DNA of 40,219 bases, taken from NCBI GenBank assembly GCA_023395615.1, contig JAEWYP010000092.1:1-40219 (forward strand), read 5' to 3'. This document shows positions 32,703 through 40,219 of the stretch, one piece after another; the first letter of the stretch is position 1, and each line of letters starts with the position of its first letter. The DNA is from Bacillota bacterium. Its GTDB lineage: Bacteria > Bacillota > Clostridia > Christensenellales > Aristaeellaceae. The position numbers and the translations under genes were made by a program. The notes under the pieces are model-generated. The model worked only from the letters and a program-made list of their open reading frames with translations. It made no database searches and was not told the DNA's origin.

Positions 32703-34250
32703 TTACTGGATCAGGCTCTTGCCTGTCATTTCCGCAGGAACCTCAATCCCCATGCTTTGGAGCATTGTAGGCGCGATATCGCACAACCGGCCGCCCGTGC
32801 GCAGGGAATGCCCCACCATTTCCGGCCCGATCGCGATGAAGGGAACCGGATTGGTCGTATGCGCCGTAAACGGTTCACCAGTTACGGGGTCAACCATCTG
32901 GTCCGCATTACCATGATCCGCCGTAACGAAGGCGCGGCCTCCGTTGCGCAGGATGGCGCGCACGACCGCCCAAACGCAATCGTCCACTGCTTTCACGGCT
33001 TCCTCCGCCGCTTCCATCACGCCGGTATGGCCGACCATATCGCAGTTAGCGAAGTTGAGAATCATCACGTCGTACTTTTTCGCGTTGATCTCTTCAATCG
33101 CTTTCCCTGCCACTTCAAACGCGCTCATTTCCGGGCTCATGTCGAAGGTGGCGACTTTCGATGAGGGGACCAGAATGCGATCCTCTCCTTCGTTGGGTTT
33201 CTCCACGCCGCCATTAAAGAAGAAGGTCACATGCGCGTACTTCTGAGTTTCGGCAATTCTCAGCTGGGTTTTACTGAGCGCGGAGAGATACTCGCCAAGC
33301 GTGTTGGCAAGTATCGCCGGCGGGTTCACCACGGAAAGCCCGGTGAAAGTCTCGTCATACTGCGTCATGCTGACAAAATGGACGTGGAAATAACCGTTCT
33401 TGCGCACAAAGCCGTTAAAATCCGGCTGAATAAACGTGCGGGTCAACTGACGCGCGCGATCCGGGCGGAAGTTAAAGAATATTACGCCGTCCTCCGGCGC
33501 AATGACTGCTGTCGGTTTTCCATCGTGGAGAACCACAGTTGGTAGCACGAACTCATCGTTTCCCTTTTCTCCCAGCGCATAGCTGTCGGTCATGGCCTGT
33601 TCGGCGCTCTGAGCCGTCTTCCCTTCGCCCAGCACCATTGCATCGTAGGCTTTCTGAACGCGATCCCAAAGGTTGTCGCGATCCATGGCCCAGTAACGGC
33701 CCATCACCGTTGCAATTTTTCCAACGCCGATTTCCGTAAGCTTTGCCTCCAGTTGCTGGATATACTCCAGACCGCTGGTGGGAGGCACGTCACGCCCGTC
33801 CATAAAACAGTGAACGAAAACGTTTTGAACACCGCGCTTTTTACACATTTCCAACAGGGCGTACAGATGAGTGTTATGGCTGTGCACACCGCCGTCGCTG
33901 AGAAGCCCCATCAGATGGATCGCCTTTCCGCTTTCCCGGGCATGATCCATCACATCGCACAGCGGTTTCTTTTTAAAGAATTCGCCGTCCTGAATGTCCT
34001 TCGTGATCCGCGTCAGTTCCTGATACACAATTCGGCCCGCGCCGATATTCAGGTGTCCGACCTCGCTGTTGCCCATCTGCCCGTCCGGCAGGCCCACGTC
34101 CATCCCGCTTGCGCCGATCTGCGTATGCGGATATGCTTTCATCAGCTCGTCCAAATGAGGCGTGCCCGCCTGATAAATCGCGTTGCCGTCATGGTTGGGG
34201 TTAATTCCAAATCCATCCATAATCAGCAACGCCGTCATGGTTTTTTCCAT
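32703..34250 (-). CDS. gpmI: 2,3-bisphosphoglycerate-independent phosphoglycerate mutase
   Basis: About 515 residues, the usual length of the cofactor-independent enzyme that interconverts 3- and 2-phosphoglycerate. Alkaline-phosphatase-fold motifs are intact: metal ligand IMDGFG, the phosphorylated Ser in GQMGNSEVGHLNIGAGR, DGRDVPPTSG, FNFRPDRARQ, and the late metal sites NFANCDMVGHTG and TADHGNADQM. ATG 34250 follows AAGGAG at eight bases. It is the last gene of cggR-pgk-tpiA-gpmI, 31 bases after tpiA. Confidence 0.97.
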   Translation of the reverse strand: MEKTMTALLIMDGFGINPNHDGNAIYQAGTPHLDELMKAYPHTQIGASGMDVGLPDGQMGNSEVGHLNIGAGRIVYQELTRITKDIQDGEFFKKKPLCDVMDHARESGKAIHLMGLLSDGGVHSHNTHLYALLEMCKKRGVQNVFVHCFMDGRDVPPTSGLEYIQQLEAKLTEIGVGKIATVMGRYWAMDRDNLWDRVQKAYDAMVLGEGKTAQSAEQAMTDSYALGEKGNDEFVLPTVVLHDGKPTAVIAPEDGVIFFNFRPDRARQLTRTFIQPDFNGFVRKNGYFHVHFVSMTQYDETFTGLSVVNPPAILANTLGEYLSALSKTQLRIAETQKYAHVTFFFNGGVEKPNEGEDRILVPSSKVATFDMSPEMSAFEVAGKAIEEINAKKYDVMILNFANCDMVGHTGVMEAAEEAVKAVDDCVWAVVRAILRNGGRAFVTADHGNADQMVDPVTGEPFTAHTTNPVPFIAIGPEMVGHSLRTGGRLCDIAPTMLQSMGIEVPAEMTGKSLIQ

Positions 34251-34281
34251 CAAAATGCTCCTTGTGTGCAGACTGTTGCGT

Positions 34282-35034
34282 TTACTTGTTGTACAGTACG
34301 ACCGCGGCAAAATCCGGCGCTTTCAACGAGGCGCCACCGATGAGGCCGCCGTCGATTTCCGGCTGTGCCATCAAACCCTTTACATTACCGGGGTTCATGC
34401 TGCCGCCGTACTGAATGCGAACCGCGTCGGCCGTATGCTGGCCATATACACGCGCAATCGCCTTGCGGATCACACCGATGGTTTCATTTGCCTGTTCGTC
34501 GGTTGCGGTAAGCCCCGTACCGATTGCCCAAACCGGTTCATAAGCAATCACAACGTCCGCAACCTGTTCCGCGGTTAACCCCGTCAGCGCCATGCGCGTC
34601 TGATATTCCACAATTGCATCAGTATAGCCGCTTTCGCGTTCTTCCTTTTTCTCACCAACGCAAATGATGGGGATCAGCTCGCCGGCAACTGCGGCCTTTA
34701 CCCGCAGATTCACCGTCGCGTCCGTCTCGCCAAAGTACTGGCGGCGTTCGCTATGGCCGATCACCACGTATTCCACACCGCAGGCCTTCAGCATATCAAC
34801 GCTGAGTTCTCCGGTATACGCGCCGCTCTTGGCAAAATGAACGTTCTGCGCACCCAGATGGATATTGCTGCCCTTGGCAGCTTCCTTTACCGCTGCAAAG
34901 CACACGGCAGGCACACAAACAGCCACGTCACAGTCGGCATCCTTCAAGGCAGGCACCAGTGCACGAACCAGCGCAGCTGCTTCTTCCGGGGTCTTGTTCA
35001 TCTTCCAGTTTCCTGCAATGATCGGTTTACGCAT
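34282..35034 (-). CDS. tpiA: Triosephosphate isomerase
   Basis: 250 residues, standard length. The active site is complete: N and K in AGNWKMN, His in IGHSERRQYFGE, Glu in AYEPVWAIGTG, and the phosphate-binding YGGSMNPGN and GLIGGASL loops. The ATG at 35034 is preceded by AAAGGAG; the longer frame adds 42 residues unlike the family. It lies 145 bases after pgk, with a strong hairpin in between. Confidence 0.98.
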   Translation of the reverse strand: MRKPIIAGNWKMNKTPEEAAALVRALVPALKDADCDVAVCVPAVCFAAVKEAAKGSNIHLGAQNVHFAKSGAYTGELSVDMLKACGVEYVVIGHSERRQYFGETDATVNLRVKAAVAGELIPIICVGEKKEERESGYTDAIVEYQTRMALTGLTAEQVADVVIAYEPVWAIGTGLTATDEQANETIGVIRKAIARVYGQHTADAVRIQYGGSMNPGNVKGLMAQPEIDGGLIGGASLKAPDFAAVVLYNK

Positions 35035-35125
35035 CGTAATTCCACTCCTTTTCTTGCGGACGTTACCGGTATATCCGTTTTCACCCGCAGGCGAAACGGT
35101 TTCCGTGTCCGTATCAAAGCATACA

Positions 35126-35160
35126 TTGCGCAGACGGCGGAAAATCCGCCGTCTGCGCAA
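35126..35160. repeat. Strong hairpin between pgk and tpiA
   Basis: A perfect 16-bp inverted repeat (35126-35141 with 35145-35160) with a three-base loop. T-run follows on the plus strand (TTTTT), not on the transcribed minus strand. It may stabilise the upstream mRNA, partly terminate, or mark a processing point that sets different levels of pgk and tpiA. Confidence 0.7.
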
Positions 35161-35179
35161 TTTTTACGCGATTATGGAC

Positions 35180-36367
35180 TTATTTATCATCCAGCGCGGC
35201 CACGCCGGGAAGGGTTTTCCCCTCCAGATACTCCAGGCTCGCGCCGCCGCCGGTCGATACGTGGGTCATCTTATCGGCATAGCCCATCTGCTCCACGGCC
35301 GCGGCGCTGTCGCCGCCACCGATGATGGTGACACCCTTGCACTCGGCCATCGCCTTGGCAATCGCGCGGGTGCCTTCCGCGAAGTTCTCAAACTCGAAAA
35401 CGCCCATCGGGCCGTTCCAAACGACCGTGCCCGCGTTCACGATTTCGTTGGCGAAAATCACCTGCGTGTTGGGGCCGATGTCCATACCCTCAAATCCGTC
35501 CGGAATTTCCTTGCTGTGCACGGTAATGCGCATGGCATCGTTGCTGAAGCTGTCGCCGGCGATGTTATCAACAGGCAGAAGCAGCTTAACGCCCTTCGCT
35601 TTCGCCTTATCCATAATCTCTTTGGCCAGGTCTACCTTGTCGGCTTCCAGCAGGCTCTTACCGATTCGGCCGCCCAGTGCCTTCTGGAAAGTGTAGCTCA
35701 TGCCGCCGCCGATGATCAGCGTATCCACTTTGTCCAGCAGGTTGGTGATCACGCCGATTTTATCGCTGACTTTCGCGCCGCCCAGAATCGCCACGAAGGG
35801 ACGGGCGGGGTCTTCCAGCGCTTTGCCCATGATGGACAGTTCTTTGCCGATCAGGAAACCGGCCACGGCGGGATGCAGCAGATGGGCTACCCCCTCAGTG
35901 GAAGCGTGGGCGCGATGCGCGGTGCCAAACGCGTCGTTTACATACACTTCGGCCAGCGAAGCAAGCTGTTTGGCGAATTCGGGATCATTCTTCTCTTCTT
36001 CCGGATGGAAGCGTACATTCTCAATCAGCATCACGTCGCCGTCTTTTAACTCATCGGCCAGTTTGTGCGCATCGGGGCCGATAACGTCCTTGGCCAGCGG
36101 CACTTCCACACCCAGCAGCTGGCTTAAACGTTCAGCTACGGGTTTGAGAGAATATTTCATGTCGAAGCCGCCCTTGGGCCGCCCAAGGTGGGAGCACAGA
36201 ATGACGCGCGCGCCATGATCCATCAGATACTTAATGGTAGGCAGAGCGCCGCGAATTCGGTTTTCATCGGTAATGACCTTGTTTTCATCCAGCGGTACGT
36301 TAAAATCGCAGCGCACAAGCACTTTTTTCCCTTTGACCTGGATGTCCTCAATGGTTTTCTTCGCCAT
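35180..36367 (-). CDS. pgk: Phosphoglycerate kinase
   Basis: About 395 residues, typical monomeric enzyme making ATP from 1,3-bisphosphoglycerate. Seen are the substrate-binding VRCDFNVPLD, SHLGRPKG, AFGTAHRAHAST, and nucleotide-side elements ILGGAKVSDKI, NGPMGVFE and the C-terminal GGGDSAAAVEQMG ... STGGGASLEYLEGK. The ATG at 36367 has AAGGAG ten bases upstream; the GTG three codons earlier is too close to it. It follows cggR directly, where gapA is expected. Confidence 0.98.
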   Translation of the reverse strand: MAKKTIEDIQVKGKKVLVRCDFNVPLDENKVITDENRIRGALPTIKYLMDHGARVILCSHLGRPKGGFDMKYSLKPVAERLSQLLGVEVPLAKDVIGPDAHKLADELKDGDVMLIENVRFHPEEEKNDPEFAKQLASLAEVYVNDAFGTAHRAHASTEGVAHLLHPAVAGFLIGKELSIMGKALEDPARPFVAILGGAKVSDKIGVITNLLDKVDTLIIGGGMSYTFQKALGGRIGKSLLEADKVDLAKEIMDKAKAKGVKLLLPVDNIAGDSFSNDAMRITVHSKEIPDGFEGMDIGPNTQVIFANEIVNAGTVVWNGPMGVFEFENFAEGTRAIAKAMAECKGVTIIGGGDSAAAVEQMGYADKMTHVSTGGGASLEYLEGKTLPGVAALDDK

Positions 36368-36436
36368 ACTGCACACTCCTTAGCGTATAGTTCTTTTTCA
36401 CCCTATATTGCGAAGCCTTGTCAATAAGGCCGGCAA

Positions 36437-37459
36437 TCATTTTCCCGCGAGCATCGCTCTCGCCGCGCCTTCGTCCGTTACCAGCATCGCCTGTGGGCGG
36501 CTCTTCATCACAGCGCGAATGGCTTCCGCCTTACGCGCGCCCGCTGCCACGGCAATCATGGCACAGTTGGGTTTCAGCTTGCCCAAATCATGCGCCACCG
36601 TTGACGCGCTGAATACCACGCTACCTTCCCGGTCGAAATAGCAACCGTACGCTTCTGCAACCGCGCCTCTGCGAAGGACGTCCGTAAGCATGTCCTGCGG
36701 CAGCTGGCGTTTGCGGCCCATATCGTCTGCACGGCCAATGCCATACAATACTACGTCGGCGCGTTGCAGCAACTCCAGCGTTTCGGTGATTTCGCTCAGT
36801 TTACGCATTTCCGCCATAGCCAGTTCGTCAAGCTGATCGGGCAGGTGCATCAATCTGTGATGTCCCCCCAGCCTCTTCGCCATTTCAGAAGCAATGGTGT
36901 TAGCCTGCGTTTCCAGCGCACGGCCAATCCCGCCGCGTGCGGGAACCACCATCACGTTCATGGCCGCGCCGGGTGTAAGTGCCTGCGCCACTTCGTGGAT
37001 CGTCTGGCCTCCGGTTACCGCCAGAGTCGCACCGCTTTGCAGGAAAGCCCGCAGCCTGCCTGCCGCGATGCGCCCCACTTCGCTGAGCACATGAGGATCT
37101 TCGTCATAATCCCCTGCCGCCACATACACTTTGGGTACATCCAGCAATTTGGACAGCGCGGTTTCCAGCTTGGTCAGGCCGCGCAGATCTCGGCTGAACC
37201 GCCTTGCTGCCGGCAGAATCGCATCGGCTTCCGGCGTAAGCGTCATGCCGGCCGCGTCCAACTCTACCAACCCCTGCTCCCTCAGGAGGGTTGCCACGGT
37301 GCGCACCTCGCGCTCCGGCAGGTTCAGGCGGCTGGCCAGCAGGCGCCTTCCCACAGGCTGCAGGGCGCCAATCCGCTCCAGAACCAACGCGCGGCGTTCG
37401 ATTTGCTCCGCAAGATCCGGCGCGATTCTCTGCATCAGTGAAAAGTATTCGTCCTGCAT
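36437..37459 (-). CDS. cggR: Central glycolytic genes regulator (SorC/CggR family)
   Basis: About 340 residues. An N-terminal winged helix-turn-helix (about 20-90, GRRLLASRLNLPEREVRTVATLLREQGLVELD) is followed by a SorC-type sugar-phosphate-binding domain (YVAAGD, AVTGGQTIHEVAQAL, ADVVLYGIGRADDM, VAAGARKAEAIRAVM). In Bacillus, CggR represses the gapA operon and is relieved by fructose-1,6-bisphosphate. ATG 37459 has AAGGAG at eight bases. Being first in the pgk-tpiA-gpmI operon, with an operator-like palindrome before it, supports autoregulation. Confidence 0.93.
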   Translation of the reverse strand: MQDEYFSLMQRIAPDLAEQIERRALVLERIGALQPVGRRLLASRLNLPEREVRTVATLLREQGLVELDAAGMTLTPEADAILPAARRFSRDLRGLTKLETALSKLLDVPKVYVAAGDYDEDPHVLSEVGRIAAGRLRAFLQSGATLAVTGGQTIHEVAQALTPGAAMNVMVVPARGGIGRALETQANTIASEMAKRLGGHHRLMHLPDQLDELAMAEMRKLSEITETLELLQRADVVLYGIGRADDMGRKRQLPQDMLTDVLRRGAVAEAYGCYFDREGSVVFSASTVAHDLGKLKPNCAMIAVAAGARKAEAIRAVMKSRPQAMLVTDEGAARAMLAGK

Positions 37460-37475
37460 TGCACTCTCCTTGGTT

Positions 37476-37494
37476 CGGGACAAAATTTGACCCG
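37476..37494 (-). promoter_or_regulatory. CggR operator-like palindrome
   Basis: CGGGACAAAATTTGACCCG (plus strand) is a near-perfect 19-bp palindrome. It resembles the CGGGAC...TGTC half-sites of the Bacillus subtilis cggR operator. It lies about 20-40 bases downstream of the expected start, fitting a roadblock repressor. A second, weaker dyad (GTGG/CCAC) sits between it and the promoter. Confidence 0.65.
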
Positions 37495-37520
37495 CGTGGA
37501 CGAATATCATCCCACCGAAA

Positions 37521-37549
37521 ATTATACCTCATTTAGAATCGGTCCGCAA
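37521..37549 (-). promoter_or_regulatory. Sigma-A promoter of cggR-pgk-tpiA-gpmI
   Basis: On the minus strand TTGCGG (37544-37549), 17 bases, TATAAT (37521-37526). Perfect -10. The stretch 37550-37636 is AT-rich and otherwise empty. Confidence 0.82.
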
Positions 37550-37636
37550 TCCCCTTTTTGATAATTTCTTCACAATATCTTTACTTTAATCTAACCTTCG
37601 CTTCTGCGGCGCTATCAGTTCCTCGTACTTACGGTA

Positions 37637-37699
37637 TAAAAACCCGTTTCCAGACAGCCCAATCCGTATGTGCTGGATCACAACTGACCGAAAACGGGT
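37637..37699 (-). terminator. Intrinsic terminator of thiI operon
   Basis: ACCCGTTT (37692-37699 on the minus strand) pairs with AAACGGGT (37642-37649), with a long loop holding a further small stem, followed by TTTTTAT. It starts about 20 bases after the thiI stop. Confidence 0.7.
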
Positions 37700-37719
37700 C
37701 GCTTGAAAAGGAGATATTC

Positions 37720-38865
37720 TTATAATTCAACGATTTCCTCACCGGCCATTGCCTGCTCGATCAGCGCGTCGGTATCCAGCAGCGCTTCGCCTTCCAGAAT
37801 GATCTCCATTTTTGGCTTTGTCGCGGGATGGCGGGGGGTAAACACGGTGCAGCAATCCTCATACGGAAGCGACGAGGTTTCAAAGGTGCCTATTGCAATG
37901 GCCCGGTCGATAATTTCCTGTTTATCAAATCCGATCAGAGGCCGGAACACCGGCAACTCCGCCACGGCGTTGGTACATTGCAGCGCATGCATGGTCTGGC
38001 TGGCAACCTGGCCGATACTTTCCCCCGTCACCAGCGCTTGAGCGCGCTCCGCAAAGGCTACTTTGTTAGCCAGCCGCATCATATACCGTCGCATAATGAT
38101 CGTCGTATAATCGGGGTGGCATTTTTCGTGAATCTGCATTTGAATATCCGTAAAAGGCACCAGATGCACACGCAATCCACACATGCTTTCGCTCAGCAGA
38201 CTGCCGAGCTTGAGCACCTTATCTTTTGCGCGTTCGCTGGTGTAGGGTGGCGATTGGAAGTGCACCGCGCTCATGCTGACTCCGCGCTTGGCCACCATCC
38301 AGCCCGCCACGGGGCTGTCAATCCCGCCGGAGAGCAAAAAGGTTGCGCGTCCGTTTGTGCCTACGGGCATGCCGCCTACCGCCATAATCGGCTGCGTATA
38401 CAAATAAGCCTGATCGCGGATTTCCACGCTCAGCAGGGTTTCCGGGTGGTGAACGTCCACCTTGCGATCCGGCAGTTTTTCCAGCAGATAATGCCCGAGT
38501 TCCGCGTTGATGGTCGGGGAATCCATCGGGAAACGCTTGTCGCTTCGGCGCGCCTCTACTTTAAAAGTACCCTGCGTATGGCGCATCAGTTCGACAGCCG
38601 CGTCTTCTACCGCCTGAAAATCATCCTTGGGCAATTCCACAGCGCGGCAGACACTGTGCACGCCGAATACTTTCGTAAGGCGGCGAATGGCCTCCTCCAC
38701 GTCGGTTGCGTCGCTGACGTAGATACGGCTGTCTTTTAGCCACACATGACCGTTTACAGCCTTCATGGCATCCTTTACGCGCTCCACCAGCATCCGCAGG
38801 AAATACGGACGATTCAACCCCTTCAGGTAAATCTCGGAAAAGCGCACCTGCAGCACATCACGCAA
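37720..38865 (-). CDS. thiI: tRNA 4-thiouridine(8) synthase ThiI
   Basis: 381 residues. Order: ferredoxin-like N-terminal domain (FSEIYLKGLNR), THUMP domain (about 60-165), and PP-loop adenylation domain with SGGIDSPVAGWM. The length leaves no room for the C-terminal rhodanese domain of enterobacterial ThiI, as usual in Firmicutes, so sulfur must come from a dedicated desulfurase. That enzyme is encoded just upstream (21-base gap). The start is a TTG at 38865 after AAAGGAG; no better in-frame start gives the conserved N-terminus. Function: s4U8 in tRNA, possibly also thiamine thiazole sulfur transfer. Confidence 0.95.
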   Translation of the reverse strand: MRDVLQVRFSEIYLKGLNRPYFLRMLVERVKDAMKAVNGHVWLKDSRIYVSDATDVEEAIRRLTKVFGVHSVCRAVELPKDDFQAVEDAAVELMRHTQGTFKVEARRSDKRFPMDSPTINAELGHYLLEKLPDRKVDVHHPETLLSVEIRDQAYLYTQPIMAVGGMPVGTNGRATFLLSGGIDSPVAGWMVAKRGVSMSAVHFQSPPYTSERAKDKVLKLGSLLSESMCGLRVHLVPFTDIQMQIHEKCHPDYTTIIMRRYMMRLANKVAFAERAQALVTGESIGQVASQTMHALQCTNAVAELPVFRPLIGFDKQEIIDRAIAIGTFETSSLPYEDCCTVFTPRHPATKPKMEIILEGEALLDTDALIEQAMAGEEIVEL

Positions 38866-38886
38866 AATACTCGTTCTCCTTTATGC

Positions 38887-40047
38887 TTACCGGCGTGTAA
38901 AGCGCGCCAGCAGGCGGTATTGCTCGATCATTTTCTGAACGGCGTAACCGATTTCTTCCGGTGTGTTCTGGATGGAAAAGCTCAGGCGAACGGCGCTGTC
39001 GATGATGACCGGGGCAATATGCATCGCCGTAAGCGTTTCGCTGCGATGCTTCTTATGGCTGGAACAGGCAGAGCCTGTACCAACCAGCACCCCCGCGGCT
39101 TCCAGCGCGTGAACCATGGTTTCGGCACGAACCGGTGGAAATGCCGCGTACAGGATATGCGGCGCGCTGTCCGTTTCCCCCGGCGCAGAACCCAGTACGC
39201 GAAAATCCGGAATCTCCGCCGACAGTGTCTCCACCGTATATCGTTTCAAGGCCGACAGTTGTTCCGCTGCCTTTTCAACGGGTGGATATGCCAGAACCGC
39301 CGCTGCAAAACCGAGTACACCGGGCGTGTTTTCAGTGCCGGAACGCAGATTGTTCTGCTGTCCACCACCGAAAAGTTGCGGGTAAAGCCGTTGTCCCCTG
39401 CGGATTATCAACGCGCCGACGCCTTTAGGCCCATGGACTTTATGGGCGCTGACCGCGTAGGACTGCACCCCGAGTTCCCGCATGGAGAATGGCACTCGCA
39501 GATATCCCTGCACCCCATCCACATGGATGGCCGCATTCGGCGCCAGCCGGTCGCGCAGGGCAACTACCCGAGAAAGCGGCATGATGATCCCGGTTTCGTT
39601 GCATACCTGCATCACACAAATGAGCCGCGTATCCGATGTGATCTGCCTTTCCAGCGCGGTCAAATCAAGCGACCCCCGCGAATCGAGTGGAATTTCCTCC
39701 GCGGTATGTCCGTAACGGGCCGCAGCTTCCCGGCAGGCATTTTTGACCGCCGGATGCTCGGCCGCGCTAAACAGCACTTTACCCTGCTCACGAACCCCCC
39801 GCAAGTACCCCAGGATCGCGAGATTATCGCTTTCTGTTCCGCCGGAGGTAAAAACCACGTCCGCATCACCGGCCTGCACACTGGCGGTTATGGTTTTACG
39901 CGCTTCCGCAAGCGCGCGCTCTGTTTCCACGGCCTTGCCGTAAAGCGCGGAAGGATTATAATAACCGTTGCGCATCGAGGCGGTTATCGCTTCTATAGCC
40001 TGCTCACAGGGCCGGGTGGTCGCGCTGTTATCCAGATATACTTCCAT
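38887..40047 (-). CDS. Cysteine desulfurase (NifS/IscS-like)
   Basis: About 386 residues; PLP enzyme that removes sulfur from cysteine as an enzyme persulfide. Seen are the start VYLDNSATTRP, FTSGGTESDNLAI, HVDGVQGY with the PLP Asp, the PLP Lys in SAHKVHGPKG, and the catalytic Cys in GTGSACSSHKK. The ATG at 40047 has TGAGGCGG upstream; the longer frame overlaps the preceding gene. Placement before thiI marks it as the partner desulfurase (NifZ-like role in Bacillus). It probably also shares a transcript with the gene at 40055-40219. Confidence 0.95.
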   Translation of the reverse strand: MEVYLDNSATTRPCEQAIEAITASMRNGYYNPSALYGKAVETERALAEARKTITASVQAGDADVVFTSGGTESDNLAILGYLRGVREQGKVLFSAAEHPAVKNACREAAARYGHTAEEIPLDSRGSLDLTALERQITSDTRLICVMQVCNETGIIMPLSRVVALRDRLAPNAAIHVDGVQGYLRVPFSMRELGVQSYAVSAHKVHGPKGVGALIIRRGQRLYPQLFGGGQQNNLRSGTENTPGVLGFAAAVLAYPPVEKAAEQLSALKRYTVETLSAEIPDFRVLGSAPGETDSAPHILYAAFPPVRAETMVHALEAAGVLVGTGSACSSHKKHRSETLTAMHIAPVIIDSAVRLSFSIQNTPEEIGYAVQKMIEQYRLLARFTRR

Positions 40048-40054
40048 TTCCGCC

Positions 40055-40219
40055 TCAAGCACGGAACACGCCGTGCGGTAAATAGGTTTTCACCAGCTGC
40101 ACCATATCGTCCGAAGGCTCCGTTACGATCATCGTACGTTTGCTGTCCTTCTGGTAGTAGAAATAATACAGGTTCGCGCCCCGGTTGAGGAACCAGTTCT
40201 TGCGCGTCATTCCGGGCAT
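40055..40219 (-). CDS. C-terminal part of an unknown gene (possibly partial)
   Basis: A frame of 54 residues runs from the window edge to a TGA at 40055-40057, seven bases before the desulfurase start, so coupling is likely. Visible sequence includes NRGANLYYFYYQKDSKRTMI and VKTYLPHGVF. An ATG sits exactly at the edge, but the true start may lie outside. No family is recognised. Confidence 0.55.
   Translation of the reverse strand: MPGMTRKNWFLNRGANLYYFYYQKDSKRTMIVTEPSDDMVQLVKTYLPHGVFRA

Noticed and set aside
38746..40188. 480-codon plus-strand open frame opposite the cysteine desulfurase
   Set aside because: Shadow of the minus-strand gene, whose PLP and catalytic motifs are complete.

Overview
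The window reads as ordinary chromosomal DNA of a Gram-positive anaerobe, most likely a member of the Clostridia. The evidence is CIRCE-controlled groESL, a CggR-type glycolytic regulator, mraZ/ftsL/divIB/ftsA/ftsZ division genes, a folate-type ECF S component, GerMN lipoproteins, and strong AGGAGG-type ribosome binding sites with many GTG or TTG starts. MurE carries a DNPR motif, which points to meso-diaminopimelate peptidoglycan. No genus can be named from the sequence alone.

Layout. 1-63: tail of a plus-strand gene. 166-2727: secreted SH3/peptidoglycan-binding repeat protein. 2853-8576: one long minus-strand operon (folT-like, nth, obg, yhbY, a PD-(D/E)xK-like nuclease, a SNF2 helicase, a zinc-ribbon membrane protein) from a promoter at 8626-8654. 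8914-12101: pgi diverging from malic enzyme plus a YjbR-family gene. 12309-13373: mutY, diverging from groES-groEL (13656-15608). 15780-25580: a reduced minus-strand dcw cluster (mraZ, ftsL-like, murE, mraY, murD, divIB, a tRNA-fMet/tRNA-Met pair, ftsA, ftsZ) lacking rsmH, ftsI, murF, ftsW, murG and murC. 26001-27452: phosphoesterase, zinc-ribbon protein and a 30-codon leader ORF. 27597-32312: OmpR-type response regulator, histidine kinase and two GerMN lipoproteins. 32703-37459: cggR-pgk-tpiA-gpmI without gapA. 37720-40219: thiI, cysteine desulfurase and the end of an unknown gene.

The genes form coherent modules. The dcw genes make lipid-linked peptidoglycan precursors and the divisome core. 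The regulator/kinase/lipoprotein operon probably senses the envelope and has the gene order of actinobacterial mtrA-mtrB-lpqB. The glycolytic operon is probably controlled by CggR through an operator just downstream of its promoter. The desulfurase supplies persulfide sulfur to ThiI.

The best candidates for something undescribed are: (1) two copies of a ~125-bp palindromic intergenic element (8696-8825 and 12149-12268) with nearly identical cores but different end arms that stay self-complementary, one of them flanked by a 21-bp direct repeat that duplicates a stop codon and half a terminator; (2) a four-base-overlapping nuclease/SNF2 helicase pair inside the obg-yhbY operon; (3) a consensus promoter directly driving a 30-codon ORF; (4) a histidine kinase whose full first membrane helix can only be translated from an ATT start overlapping the regulator's stop codon.
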